Below, one piece after another: positions 25,464 through 39,222 of a DNA stretch of 64,000 bases. Source of the DNA: Casuarina equisetifolia (lineage: Eukaryota > Streptophyta > Magnoliopsida > Fagales > Casuarinaceae); assembly GCA_028551475.1 (NCBI GenBank), contig CM052359.1, positions 20,275,583 to 20,339,582 on the forward strand, read 5' to 3'. Each line of letters begins with the position of its first letter. The stretch's first letter is position 1. The translations under genes were made by a program, and so were the position numbers. The notes beneath the pieces are model-generated. The model had not been told where the DNA came from. It did not search any database and saw nothing but the letters and a program-made list of their open reading frames with translations.

Positions 25464-28400
25464 CTATGTTGAGGGCATGGGTGTGTCTTCGTCCAACAAC
25501 GCTTCGAGGTCTCTCAGCTCATCATCCAAATCAGCTGTTCCTTCTGAATTGTTTAGAACCTTATCATCGACCTGCAGAACAACAGGAAGTGAGATGGAAA
25601 GACTTCAGTGTATCAACTCGATGACAAACTTCCTCCTATACAACATCGCTTTCATGCCTCCATGCACCAACCACAAGGTAAACTTATGATGCACATGATC
25701 CTTGGAGATTCTAGATAACCCTTTCCAGGTGATCTAAACTAGCCCATTCATCCTAGATTGTTTCGTTTCACAAATAAGAACCAATATAATCCAAAGATCA
25801 CGAACAGAAGGCGTTGTAAGACTCTCACCAGCACTGAAGACCCCCACAGGCTGCTAAAAATGAGTCAGTCACAGATATTTACACTAAATGAAGCATTCAT
25901 TATATTCCTAAAGGAACCTTAAATTGCCCTTTGCAAAAGATCTTGTTACATGGAAGAAGGGAGAAAAACAAATAGGGAAACTAAAAGCAGAATTGAGTAC
26001 CTTGGTTTCTTGTATCTCAGCCACAACATTCAGCAACCTACTATATTGATCCCTCGCCTCTGGATACTGAACCATGGACTTCACCCTAGCAAGGGCTTTT
26101 TGTAATCGCTCTTCTGTTTGCTTCCTTCCCTCCTTCAAGAAATCATAGTCATCCTCCAAAGATGTATTTTCCATTCTATGGCTCTCAGTAAGAGCTTCTG
26201 ATTTAAATCCTCGCAACCCACTTCCTTTTCGTCTCCAACGCAAAATAACTTTCTCCAAAATTCCAACTGACCAAGTTATCTTTTTATAGTTCTTCCTGAC
26301 CTGGTGGCCTCTTACATGGGCCTTTCCTCATGAAAGGTACTAGTTAGTATTCATGAATAGGACTTGATTTCATGATTAGAGGAAAACCTTGTAAAACAAT
26401 TACAAAGAAGAATGGACACTAGAAGTAAAGCAGGAGCAGATAAACCAAACAGAGAAAATAAAGCACAGAAATGTACCTGAATCTTAACTATTCGTTGCCG
26501 GATTATTAAAAAATCTTTTCTACCCTTCCAGCCACGGAACTTATTCTGTATCCGTATTGCAGCAGCATGTACAGGCAGATCATTTTGTACTGATTTGTGG
26601 GTCTTAACAGTTAGAAAAGAAAGAGCTTGTTCCCCTGATATCCCATGAGTGTCACCACCATACTCTTTTAACTGCTTTTCTTGGAATGACTGCATTCTGT
26701 AGACTTGATGAATGCGAGCAGCAGCTTGAGTGGCATTACAGACAGCAGCTAGTGAATCCTTCAGTGATAATCCATCTGGTAAATCCCCAACACTGACTGG
26801 TGTTGCACTTCTTTCTGAAACCGTTTGTACAGCTTTTGCTCTAGAGATCTCTGCAGCATCGCCTTCCCTGGTGCCTAACTTAAGAGATGAAAGGTGGGCA
26901 CTTAAAGCAAGTTCTGCAAGATAACCAGCGATTCCCTTGTGTCCATTGACTGAAGCTAGGTCAGCAGGCGTTCTACCTGAAGGATACTTGGGACATGGAT
27001 CAGTCACCACCCCAGGAGCCGCACCAAGAGAGACAAGGGAAGCAACTGTGCGCTCTCTGGAAAAGTAAGTTCAAACGAGAAGTTAACTTGGAAGGAGAAG
27101 AAAAAGTTCATGATTAGTATTAGCATTACATAAAAATTCAAAAGGACAGGTCTATCCCTGCCAGGTAAGGTATACTTCAACTTAAATCAGATGTCTATCC
27201 AAACTAATCTCCCTCTCTCTACACTGATATTGGCTTTCGTAGCATACTTAGTTTACTTCTTATATCTTCACATATGATACAAGATCTTTTCCCCTTTTCC
27301 CACAAGTGAGATTTCCGCCTAGAATATTATGTCCTGAATGGAGGAATGTCGAGGCAGAAAGAATGGACAGAAGTATTTACAGGTAAAGATACCACAAAGA
27401 AACAGGCAAAAAGATTTTTTAAGTGCTCACCTGCCACAGAATGCTGCCCAATGAAGTGCAGTCCATCCATTCACATCACGGAAATTAAGACTGACACCTG
27501 CAAGATTTGTAGGTTCAAGGGCCCAATCATAGCCAAGAGCAGCTGCAAAATGTAGCACACCTTGGCCAACCTCATCCAATACAGAAGGGCCTTTTCCACC
27601 TTCAGCTGCTCTTTGCAGGAGCCATGTATGCAACTTCTCCTTAAGCAGCTTTTCAACCAGCTTCTCCTGTACTTTTTCAGGAGAATAATTCTTTGCAGAA
27701 GCAAGCTTTGACATTTGGAGCCACTCGTCATCGTCTTCTTTTAGCAATGTACTGATTTTATCGCTGAATTGGGATTTCTCACTGAGACTGATAAGATCAG
27801 TATTAGAAGGGCAGGCAGAACTCAGGCACAATAGTTTTCCAAATCGCATTTGAAGAATTTCACTTCCATTGCCACTATAATTATCTATCATATCCACATC
27901 TTCAACACATTTAACTCGGTATTCAAATTCTCGCACTTCACTACATGCTAACCTATTGGAACATGTCACATAGAAGGGAACCCTCCCAGCCTGATGAATG
28001 GGAGCATGACATCGTAGAACACCATCAGCAATTACCTCAGCAGGAACTTCCACTTCCCCAAACATACATGACCACTGACAACTTCCTGCTACCTGCTGAT
28101 TCTTCAAGAACCTCCCCGTAATCAGGACCTGTTTAAGTTGTGGGATAAGAGAGAAAAATTAAATATCAGGCAGCCCAGAAAAATGATAAACAAGATAAGA
28201 TTTGTAGATAAATGTTCAGCAAACAGATGACACAGTTGAAATTGCTGCAGCCAAGAAGGCAGATTAAATTCGTGGTACCTTCACTTCAGAGTCTTCATAT
28301 GCCCAATTCGGGAAGAAATCAACAATACCAAAAAGCTGGTCCTGGGAAAGAGATGGACCCAGAGTATAGCTATCCAAATGCACTTGAGGAGAAATACTGG

Positions 28401-31400
28401 ATTCATTGACCCCACTTTCACCCTCGACACTATCCCAGTCGGCCCCAGAATTTGACTGCATATGTGACTCATTTACATCTCCAAGTTCCTTAGTCATCCA
28501 TCTGTTGAAACTGTCAATCTTCTTCAGACCTCCTTCAGTTAAAGAGCCATCCAACAGAGGTTTTCTCATTGCAAAAGAGTTGTTGGCTCTTCCTCCTAGG
28601 ATCACCTTGCTCTCTTGACCTGAATCTAGATCATAACCGAGTTCTGCATTTGAAAGCTCCACTTGAAGGTTATCTTGGATTCGACAATTTTCTTGCTTGT
28701 CAGTACGATCTAAGCACAGCTCCAAAGAAGTGAGTAGATTGGTCCGACTAACATCTTGGTCATGATTCCTATCCAAGGGCCACTTGCCTTCAGAAGTCTG
28801 TTTGTAAGGCAAAGTAAAGTCCGGACATGATTCGTAGGAGACAAGGAAACAATATCTAAAGGCCTAACTCTAAAACCAACATAAAAATAATCATGTACTC
28901 CGTTAGTTAAAAGCAACTACCACATATTCACAACAATTTAATCAACTTCAGTTACATGTAAGAACTTTCACATCTGCAACCACATCATTATTAACTAATA
29001 GCAACATCGCCTCTATCAAAGATTATGTTCAATATGAAAGGAAAACATTGTGAAGACTTTAAGAACCTAGATTTCCAAATAATCAACCACTACATAATTA
29101 AGTATCAAATGATCCAATTGCAGGCACCAAGCTTTTATATGCAATATTCTTAATAATTGTTATTGTAGAAAGTGATAGAAACAAAATCCTAATGTTGCCC
29201 AACATCAAAAAGAAACAAAAATAATTCAACTTTAAGTCTCCATGGCAAGGTGAGATCACCATTTCCTTGGGGTGCACTACGTGAGATCATCACCACAATT
29301 TACCACCAGAAGATGAGAAAGTTATTTGGGCTGGCTATTGCTTCTATTAATAGAGAAAAAAAATCATATTTACACCCGCATCATATTTGAGATCGCCAAT
29401 TGGAAGAAACATAAGCACCCCAGAAACAAGAATTTAGATGTAAGTAGTGAATTTATATGGGAAAGATCATGAGACACTGACCAATAACAAAAAAATGCCA
29501 TCATTTCATGTCTCTTTTGTAATTCCAGAATTCAGCTTGTAACATAAAATCAACGAGGATTTTGCAAATTACTGTAACCCTCAAAGACAACCACTATAGT
29601 TTCCAAATTATTTTAGCAAAAGACATATTGAGGGCAATTATGTTTTCTCTAAATTGTAAATAGATTTATACCTGCCGCTCTTCCTGGACCTGTGAGTGAC
29701 CCCTAGACTCCTCCCTTTCACCACAGTTGCTGGTGAAAAGCTGCCCAAGTATCTGGTTACCTTGGTTTCCAAGAATTTCCAGAAATGACGGCTGAAGAGG
29801 CATAGTTTGACTGCTCGAAGTATCATTTGCAACACCATCCTCCCAAGGGGCAATGTCTAGGTCTTTTAATCCATTACTATTAACTTCTTTCAATTTATCT
29901 TGTTGAGAGGATGAAACAAAATCGATGCTGGAAATGGCTGACAATTGTCCCTGATAATCACCTGTTAATAAAGTATCACAATGAATTGGTATGCCCCATC
30001 AGATAACAATCAGTAATATCAAAATTAACTGATATCATCATTGCTGAAAACTGATACATTGAAACAATGTAAACAACTTACTAGAAATTGATGCAGGAAA
30101 ATGATGATCAGTAAGACCAATATTAATAGTCTTCAGCATTGGCCGTTGTGATTCAGAGAAAGAGTAGAATGCAGATCTTGCTTGGAGATCATATGCTGCA
30201 TACATCAAGTTTGCACATAGTTAAGAGGAAGCATAGAATAAGCTGCCAATGAACATTCACCAAATCCATTAAATATTCTCTATGAAGTAACATAACCAGT
30301 TTATAATCAACAAAAAACTAAGGCATTATAAAGAGTCTACCTGATTCCGCATCTTCACATTCTGATGCCTGGGAATTGTTAAGGCTTGTTGTATCAGTAG
30401 TTTGTGAAGGCACCTGTGAATTATTTGGACGAAAACTAGAGGACAAAGAACTATCGATCTCAGGATTCGGTAAAATATCTTCAGTTCCTCTAATGTGGTT
30501 TGAATTCTTATTGCCCTGACCAAGTTGGAAAACATAGAAAGAATGAAAAACATAAATGCAGGTGCAGAAATAATCAAGAGATTAAAATCAACATCAGCAT
30601 TGAAAAGTTTATAACAAGCATCTGAGCTAAATTTTATAAATGATAATCATAACACAATACAATAGCAAACATGAAAATAAACTACATTAGCTTTAAGAAT
30701 TACAACCACTCATCTGAGAACGGAATGCATGACTTAAGCATCAAGCCACTAAAAGGGAAAAACCTCAGTTCAAAGACTTCATTTTTCCACATCAAAGACC
30801 AGATCCATTTATCCTAAGAAATCACACCTTGCAATCTAAGGCTTTACAAAAGTCACTAGAAGTGAATGTTCAATACAAAAAATAAATACAGTAATACCAC
30901 AATGACCACCACAATCTTTTAATAGAATAATTAAGTTAATAAAACCAAGAAGGATCAACAATTGTGATGATTTATCCATCTATACCTGATTGAGCAAACA
31001 CTTAGAGAGGATAATGGGTTACCTTTACTTCTCGGTAGTGGACAAGAACTATGTGAGAGCGGTCACTGCAGAGGAGGTGAATTAGGTAAGTAGCAGAAGA
31101 AAAATCCCAAACCACAAGATTTGAAATTATAGGAAATTCAGCAACTCTTAAGGCATTTTGAACCAGCAAGATAACAACTGTTTTAGGCTAATAACTAGAA
31201 CTGAAAATATTGCTGATTCATCGCAAACATTTATGTTGAATAAGCACTGACGTTGTGGCCAAAAGGAAAATAATAGAGCAAACTAAAAATAAGCACTGAC
31301 GTTCTGGCCAAAAGGAAAATAATAGAGCAAACTAAAAAGAAATAGCACCACGGAGAGGCATGGTAAAATATCTTCTCTGAAGGCTGCAATAGATGAGGCG

Positions 31401-34400
31401 AAAGGATAAAGGAAACAGAATTAAAATCATCATCAATGTGCTTCCCTTTCTTGTTTAAAGATTTAAACCAGAGAAGCTCAATACACTTTGTAGGATTTCC
31501 TCCTGACTTAATTTTTTTCCTTTTTCAAGTGTTGGGGAGAGAACCCTCCCTTTTTTAACTTCTTTTGACAGCAAAATGGATTTCAGCCCAGAGACCTTGT
31601 AGTTTTTTAATTCCATCTGTTTCAACTTCCAGAGTTTCTAATTTCCCTTAAATGCGGAGAAGAATCCAACTTCCTTCTAGAAGCATAACTTCCAGTGAAT
31701 TAGAAGGTGCATAAGGAAGAGCCATGGTCCTCTTGTGTCTATCAGAAATAATGGTTGTTGTCCCTGGTAGTAGTTGGTTAACTTCAATTCTTTTAGGAAC
31801 TTATACCTATTTCCCTGATTTTTAGCCTAACTTTATTGAGTGCTCACATATACCAAGAGTGATTGGGATACTAGTTTAACAGAAAGAATCCGCCTTGATG
31901 TAATGGTTGTATGGCATAGCCAATCCGAGAGTATTTTTTTCTCCCCTCTCCATCAAACATGAAGACAGGTATACTGCATTTGGTTGTTTATGACTACATG
32001 TGTGGTATGGGAGAAGCACGTCAGAAAATGCTTCAATTTTGTTTTCATTAAGAAATCAATTCATGGCAAGGCCAAAGAAAGAAAAAGAGAGAGTTCCTTA
32101 ATGGTCTAAGTAAGAAAAACAGAAGCTCAAAATCAGATGCTACAAACATTCCAAAACTACTATAAATGAAATGCCAGTCTAACTAGGAGACTTTAGACAT
32201 ATCCAAAGATCAAGAAGTTGACACAGACAGGGAAAATAGAGTGCAAATTAATGGAATTCAAAGAAAGTATTCAGTAAACACCACACAAATTACGCTTTAC
32301 ACACTCACTCTTGAAGCAGCCAATAACTGCGTCTTTGAAAATTTTCGTTGTCTTCACCATGGGCATAGTAGCAGTGCAACACATCAACACTTCCAGCCTG
32401 AAAGGAAATACAATTTTCTCTACACGGTTAATCATAAAGCAAGAAGAAGCTTAACACATCTCTTCCTAAATAAGGAAGAATAAAAAAGAATATGATCAAC
32501 TAAACAGCACACAGTGACACCATTTACAAGTCGTTAAACAAGTATTTAGCCCAAATGCCTACCTTGAGCCTCTCATGAGCCTCCTTCACTGTCTTCCCAT
32601 CCTTTTTCTTTCGCCAGTTATGGCCATCTTTTCTGAAGTATCTCAGCACCTTCCGATCAAAAAGAAAAAGTGAACCACCTGAAATTAGAATTCATGTCCA
32701 GTTAAGCCGTGTTTAGAAGAATGAACTTTCAAACAATTAAGAACATAGATTTTCTAGAAGTGCCTTATTTTCAAAGTAGATGCTGCCAAATGTATCAAAA
32801 GCTACAAGAAATTTCGCGCTCTCTAAACACATTTCACCAAAAGAGAGGGGAAGAAAAAAAGGAAGAACATTTGAAAAAAGAGGGAAATAAGTTAATGGAT
32901 AAGTAAAGAGAGAAACGATTCTAAATTCAACCACAGAGGTTCTTAACAAGCCGCAAGAACTAAAAGTGAAACAACTCAATAATGTACTGGAATTCTTTGA
33001 AAGCTGAACAAGTCAAGATTCTATAAAGTCAAGGGATTGTATGAGAAATCAGAAATAAATAGCCTATGTAACGGGAATAATTTACAAAATAATTTTCTGC
33101 TTTTAGTTGTTGAGTCATATGAGCCACCTCACTTAGGAGCTACAACCCATGGCAGCCTAATCCATGGTAACATACTTCACAGCTAGGTCTGAAAACAATT
33201 TAGGCATGAATATAGATATTCAATCTAAGGGTTACAAGCAATAGGAGAAATTGGATATGTGGCAGAAGAATAAGAAAATATGCTTCATATATAAGAAGCC
33301 CTAAGCAGATTGATCCAGATAACTAGAAATAAGGTAGTAATAAAAGATATACCAAAGATGATACTCAGAAACCAGATAACAAACCACTGATTAGAATCAC
33401 AGGCATTGATGAATTATCAATTAAACCAGTTGCAGAAGATCTCTCAGCTTTTTGTCCTTTTTAATTACTGAAGCTTGATCTCAGCTATAATAAAATTGTT
33501 GAGTTATGGTGCACAAGATCAAATGAGAGTATTGCAGTTGGGAGTCATACTATCTGGCTTATTTGGAGGTTGTGGAGCAATATGGAACTTCTTATAATTT
33601 TGAAGAATTTCACAAATTTCAGCTGGGCGTAGCCATCGATGTTGTGCTTCTAGGAGTATTTGCTCCATATCTGCATTCCACCAAATTACATTCAGAGAAG
33701 ATTTGCACAGTTTATTTGATCACAAAGCCTCATAAGTTCATTTTCAAACTAGCAGCTACAGGTTGATTTTATACAAAGTAGTTCTTAAAATGTCAAATTG
33801 ATGCAAACTCATTTACAACAAGGGCTAAAGATCATGCAAAAGCAGGCATATTGAGAGAGCAAGTGACTAAAAATGGGTTTTGAATCTATGGGTATGGGCC
33901 AGTACTAAAGCATTATAAATAAGCACAGATAATTTGTGCAGATAAATGTTTCATTTTCTCCTCCAAATTTAAACTTCGAGTTAGAAAGAAGAGGTTGTCA
34001 ATTATGATACAAAATTCCAATAAAACGATAGTCATCAGCATTGTTCTTAGTGTCTGATAGAAATTATAGTAAAGGATTCACACCCAGCTCAAAATCATAA
34101 AGTATTAAGTGAAGGAACTCATCTCTTTATAAATTACTATCTCAAGTCAGTAACATGCCCCCTCACCTAAGAGGTTGGGGGGGAGGGAGAGCATTAGCTT
34201 ATGGGGATAATGTCCATAGGCTAATATATCATACCACGTTTGAAATTACAAAGAATGGCCCATGTCTAATTTAAAAGCTTAAAACATTAAATGAAAGAAA
34301 TCATCTCTTTATAAACCACTCTTCATATTCCATGCGGAACTTAGCAACGTCTTCTACAACCCAAGAAAGGATACAACATGTCTAAATTCTAAACTCATAT

Positions 34401-34794
34401 TCAATTTTAAGCGTTGTTCTCTCATGGATGTATAATGATTCATTGTAGCCAAATTATCTAGAAAGTCAAAGCATCCACCGCTACAACCCCCTAAAATTTT
34501 CAACTAAATGGAAACCAGCATATAAGCATCATCTGTAATAAATTAACAGCAGAAATTCAGTTATTCCTCAACATAAATTCCAAATCCAAACTTTCCCGAA
34601 GACAAAATTTTACAAATACTTCCTACTGAAGACAACTGCACATCAAACGTTGTTTGAAGTTAAAAAAGTGAAAAAGAAACAGTTAAAAACACCAACGAGT
34701 CCACTTGAATCAAAATCTAAGAAACATCGAACACCATTGAACAAAAAACCTAACCTAGTTGGTCACCAAAACTGTAGCGCCTGCTCTCCGCCAT
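25464..34794 (-). CDS. CAMTA: Calmodulin-binding transcription activator (CAMTA2/3-like)
   Basis: Nuclear transcription factor linking Ca2+/calmodulin signals to cold and defence genes through CGCG sites. Thirteen minus-strand exons give 1,070 residues: 34794-34755, 33670-33551, 32678-32563, 32397-32309, 31065-31023, 30515-30341, 30195-30082, 29961-29672, 28797-28279, 28128-27431, 27056-26477, 26321-26001 and 25571-25464. The CG-1 DNA-binding domain spans about 15-136, including HRWLRPAEICEIL and DGHNWRKKKDGKTVKEAH. The TIG domain starts at about 500, just before exon 10. Ankyrin repeats with GWTALHWAA lie at about 660-800. IQ motifs (AAIRIQNKFRGWKGRKDF and KIQAHVRGHQVRKNY) lie at 900-943. 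The calmodulin-binding helix WSVGILEKVILRWRRKG follows at 945-961. Length and order suit the CAMTA1/2/3 group (about 1,010-1,050 in Arabidopsis). All introns are GT-AG. The 43-nt exon 5 encodes DDRSHIVLVHYREVK. Confidence 0.95.
31241..31338. repeat. 49-bp perfect-looking tandem duplication in CAMTA intron 4
   Basis: Two adjacent 49-bp copies begin at 31241 and 31290. By eye they differ only at one base (GTTGTGG against GTTCTGG), so the duplication is young. It lies inside the 1.24-kb intron between exons 5 and 4 and touches no splice site. Confidence 0.85.
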
Positions 34795-36510
34795 GAACCC
34801 CTTCTGGGTTCAGCAGTCGAACCCAGTCATCTCAAGCACTAGTACGACTTAGAGACAGTTCCTTGACCCGAAAAGCGACGGCGTTGAAAGCGCGTACGAA
34901 AGAAAGTTGTGATCAAAAAATATTGCCAGGAAAGACAAAAGAAGTTTGAGATATTTGCGAGGGTCAAGAATGAAAACAGAGAAGGGATAAGCCGAGGAAG
35001 CTACGGAAGAAACAAAGTACGGAGAGGAAGTGGGATTCATACACTGATGAGTGACAAGCAAGTTCGCGGCATCACTTCAAGTTCATGAAAAATGAGTGAA
35101 AATGTGAAAAGAATGTCAAAGACTTACGGGACAGCTCGACGAAAGGCCCGTGGAAATGCCGTGCAACACGGGAAAACTACAAGCTTCCACGTCATTCCCA
35201 TCTCAGCACTTGTGTTGTTCATTGTACGAATACCGAAACTAATAATGACAATAACGAAAAAATCACTAAGAAACAAATACTGAGCAGCTAAGTGGGTAAC
35301 AAAAGGATTACGCAGTTCTTTGGCAACCATCCGTTCGGGAGGGAAAAGGACGGGTGTTTCTGCTTTCGTCTTTTAGGCATTTTCAACGCACAAAATGCAG
35401 ATTATCGCCGGGATTCAATCTCTTTTGGATCTTTTATTGGTCAATGGGTCAATGTGTAATTGAAACCCAAGAGTCACGGTGATATGATGCGTGAACTCAA
35501 TCTATGAGACGAGTTACGCCTGTGTCGAACACCATGATTAAACATTAAGTGCTCCGAAAAGTTGTGGTTATTTCTCCCATGTTATCATCGGAGAGAAGCA
35601 ACTTGTTAATGCAAAGATTACAATATGATTCTTACAAGGACAAATGAACAAGCCCAGGAGACTCTTTGGAAAAAGGAACGTGAGATGCTTATCGTGCCTT
35701 ATCCTACTTCGTCCATAGAAAATGGCTTTTTGGAGTATAATATTTTAAAAGTGAAGAACTAATTTAGAGTTCTACACTCATTTTCAGGTGAAAATTTATT
35801 CATGATATTCAAAAGATGCTGATAATTCTTTTTCATCAGACACTTATTTGGAGCCAAAAAAGTCGCCTTACAAAAAATCGCGTTGCCCTTGTGACAGTCT
35901 TTTGACAAAACGACTCCACTTTTTCTTTTCCGCGTTTTGCTACAGTTTTCCTTTGGCGATTGCAAACAATGTCGTTTTTCTATAGCATTATTTGTTGGCT
36001 TATTTGTTAAAAGACTTAAACTCTAACCTAAAAATTAGTTAAAGAATTAAAGGAAATTTCCTCCATTTAAACTAACTATAGGTTTCCTTCTTTCCAGTAT
36101 GTGACTTGTACTCTTCAACACTCCCAATTTATTGAGATATCATCTTCTCAAATTTTATAAAAAACAATTCATGTCTAACTTAAAATTTTAAGGGGTTTAG
36201 TGATATAATCATTATATTTTAACTAAGTTTCTTAACATATTTCTTAGGAATATAAGGTTCAATGTCCACGTCTTAACATCCCCTCATCATGATAGTTAAA
36301 TTATTAGATCATGATAATGGTGTGTTACCTAGACAATGGTTAGACTTAAATCAATAAAAGCCTATATAGATACTAAAGGAATTCTTAACAGCGTGGGACA
36401 ATTCAAAGTATCTATTTAACATGCCCCTCATTACTATGGTCCAAACCTAAACTACATTGTAGTGTTAGTTTCATTGTGTGGATATTTGATTCATATCCAT
36501 GAAGGTATTA
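34795..36510 (-). promoter_or_regulatory. CAMTA promoter and 5' leader region
   Basis: A 1.7-kb non-coding stretch lies upstream of the CAMTA start and ends at the retrotransposon. The 300 bp next to the start are richer in GC, as expected for a leader and core promoter. GCGCGT at 34890-34895 fits the CAMTA consensus VCGCGB and lies about 100 bp upstream of the ATG; a second fit, CCGCGT, is at 35930-35935. The outer part (about 36000-36510) is AT-rich and looks like older repeat DNA. Confidence 0.5.
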
Positions 36511-36908
36511 TGCAATGGTCCAGCAATATAGGATTCTCCCTAGTGAACAATTGTGTAATCAATTGAATAGAATTTAGGCAAAAATCTCTATCAAGTTGCC
36601 TAATTGATTTAGGTTTTCTACCAATTTTCACAATTAAAAGGAAATTTAGATGGAATTGAATGAGAGTTCAATACAAAGGAGATCAAGATCTCCAAATAGT
36701 TACAAAACAATTTTTGGAATTCCAAATATTAAGAACAAAGCACTTGCCTCTTTTATCTCACTCCCCTATAACGTAAAAGCACTCCCTTTATTCTCCTTAA
36801 TATAAAATGCAATAGAAAAACAAGTAAAATTGTAGCATCCAATTGTTTCAAAACTAGCCACTTATGCTTAAACTAGAAGTTGACATGCTAACTAGGCAAT
36901 TTACTGCA
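36511..36908 (-). repeat. 3' LTR of the gypsy element
   Basis: A 398-bp terminal repeat homologous over its length to 40044-40437. A hand count over about 105 aligned bases near the plus-strand left side gives roughly 17 differences, so the copies are old. A polypurine tract borders it at 36909-36921. Confidence 0.85.
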
Positions 36909-37737
36909 TTCCCGCCCTCTTAACAACAACCTTGTCCCCAAGGATGAAAGATGCATACCTTAAAGAGAACAACATCAATCCAGGTAGCTTCCTGCACATG
37001 TAGACCTTGCTAATGCACCATAAATTCTAGTCTCCTTTTTCAAATTAGCTTAGGGTTGGGGCACTTAAAATATTTTCACTGTCCATATAAAAGGGTAATT
37101 CAATTTGGACTTGAATGTCTTTACCTATGACTCTTTTTAACATCAAAACATGAAACACATCATGAACCCTAGACCCCTTAGGCAGCTTCAAATTATAAGC
37201 AACTTCTACAATATTTCAAGTGGACCAAATACCATGATGACGAATTATAATTTCTCCCCAAAGCCATTGAGTTACCTCTGTCTGTAGGGTTATTGCTTCA
37301 AATATAACAAATCACCAACCACGAATTTACTCCTCCTTTATGCTCACATCATAATACTTTCTCAACCTATTTTAAGCCCATCGCAGCCTTTCCTCCAAGT
37401 CATTTAACATCAAATCCTTACTCTGCAACTCCCTATCCACCATTTCAATGCTAAAGATAGTAAGTAAGAAAACAATGTTAGAGGAGTCCTACCATACACC
37501 ACTTCATAAGGGGATCTCTAAATAGTGCCATGAGTATTAGTAAAAACATAATCTCTATCACACATTATGCTACAAGGCATCCCATAAGTAAGCCATTAAA
37601 TCCATTCCTTCACGATGATAAAACGTGAAGCATCTTAAGTAGACCTTTAAAGTTTTGTTCACCACCTTAGATTGTCCATTAGTTTAGAAGTGATATGCAA
37701 GGAAGAAATTGAACTTTGTTCCTTGTAACTCAAATAG

Positions 37738-39222
37738 TTATCTCCAAAAAGTATTAGTAAAAACATAATCTCTATCACACATTATGTTGCAAAGCATCCC
37801 ATAAAGCTTAAAGACATTTTCAAAGAAGGCTTGTGTTATACTTGCAACTATATAGGAATAAGCCAATGCCAAAAAATGAGATAGCTTTGGAAGACTATCC
37901 ACAATAACTATTATTACTTGCCTACCCTTAGAGATTGGCAAACCATTAATGAAATTCCTTGACACATCCTCCTAAATTAGTTTCAAAATAAATAATGGCT
38001 AGATCAACCCTTTTGGTTTAGTGCTCTTGCACTTAACTTACTAACACACACTACATTTTTTCACACACCACATCACTGTATACTTCATTTTGGTCCAATA
38101 AAATACAACTTTGACTCTTAGAAGGGTCTTCAAGTAGCCATCATGTGTAGATCCATGTAGTTCTTGTAAAATGACTAGAATTAACAATTAATGCTTATTC
38201 AAATATATTCTTTATTTGTAAAATAAAACCCTATTCTTATACAACCAAACTTCTTTTGCTTCCCCTACACTTAACTTATTGATAATTTCTTGAACTTTTG
38301 TACACTTAACAACCTCTTTTCATACGGTATCTAACTACTCAAGCACTAGTGTAGATATTGCTTGCAACTAATATACTTAGCTTTTGTAATTCATTCCAAA
38401 AAAATATAATACTATTATGTTGCTTTTATAGGTTTATCATCATTACACTACCTCCTTCCTCAACCATTACTCCTTGGACCTATTCAAATTCAATAGAGTC
38501 ATCATTTTGTAGTTCCTCGAGCATAATAAACCACTCAACAAATGGCTTTCCCATAAATTTTAGTTACTAGTCTTTTTCCTTTCTAGATAAAGTATCAGTA
38601 GCTAATTTTTTTTTTTCATGTATGTATTGAATCTTGAAATCATAGTCTACCAATTTCATCAGTTAGCACTGATGTGCTAGTATGGTAATCTTCCTATTCC
38701 ATAAAAATTATAGGCCTTTTTGATATATCTTAGTTATAAATTTCTTACCTAACAAATACCATCACCACTTTTTTATTGCAAGGATTAAAGCCAACAACTC
38801 TTTGTCATATGTGGAAAGTAGTAAGTTCTTTCTCTTTAATGCTTGACTAAAGTAAGCTAATGATCATTGTTCCTATGTCAAAATAACTTCCACTCCCAAT
38901 CTATTGGCATCACACTTCACTATGAAAGGTAAGGAAAAATCAAATACTTTTAACATTGGTGCTATTATCGTTGTACTCTTAAGCCCATTGAAAGACTTCT
39001 CAACCCCCCACCTCTAAACAAACCCATTTATCTTAAGCAATATGGTCAAAGGGGCTACAATCAATCCATAATTATGTATGAATTGACAATAGTAGCTTGT
39101 TAGTCCCAAAGCTTTAACAATTGTTAGTGTTGGCCAATTGACTATAACCACCACCTTATTGACCTCAACCATCACTCCTTATCTAGATATCACATGCCCC
39201 AAGTAACCAACCTCGATGATAT
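37738..39222 (-). pseudogene. Gypsy pol remnant: RT end, RNase H, integrase
   Basis: The minus strand carries a chain of pol fragments. At about 39215-39005 the residues YLGHVIS, NWP and GLTSYYCQFIHNYG mark the end of reverse transcriptase (the connection to RNase H). At about 38920-38770, CDANRLGV, AYFSQAL and STYDKELLALILAIKKW mark RNase H. Near 38150-37738 a partial zinc-binding region (CVKKCSVC) and the integrase core follow, with INGLPISKG, VDSLPKLSHF, CDRDYVF and FWR. Several stops and frame shifts break the frame. At the first catalytic position of integrase, family members usually have Asp (DFI), while this copy reads RNFI. No active product is expected. Confidence 0.85.
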
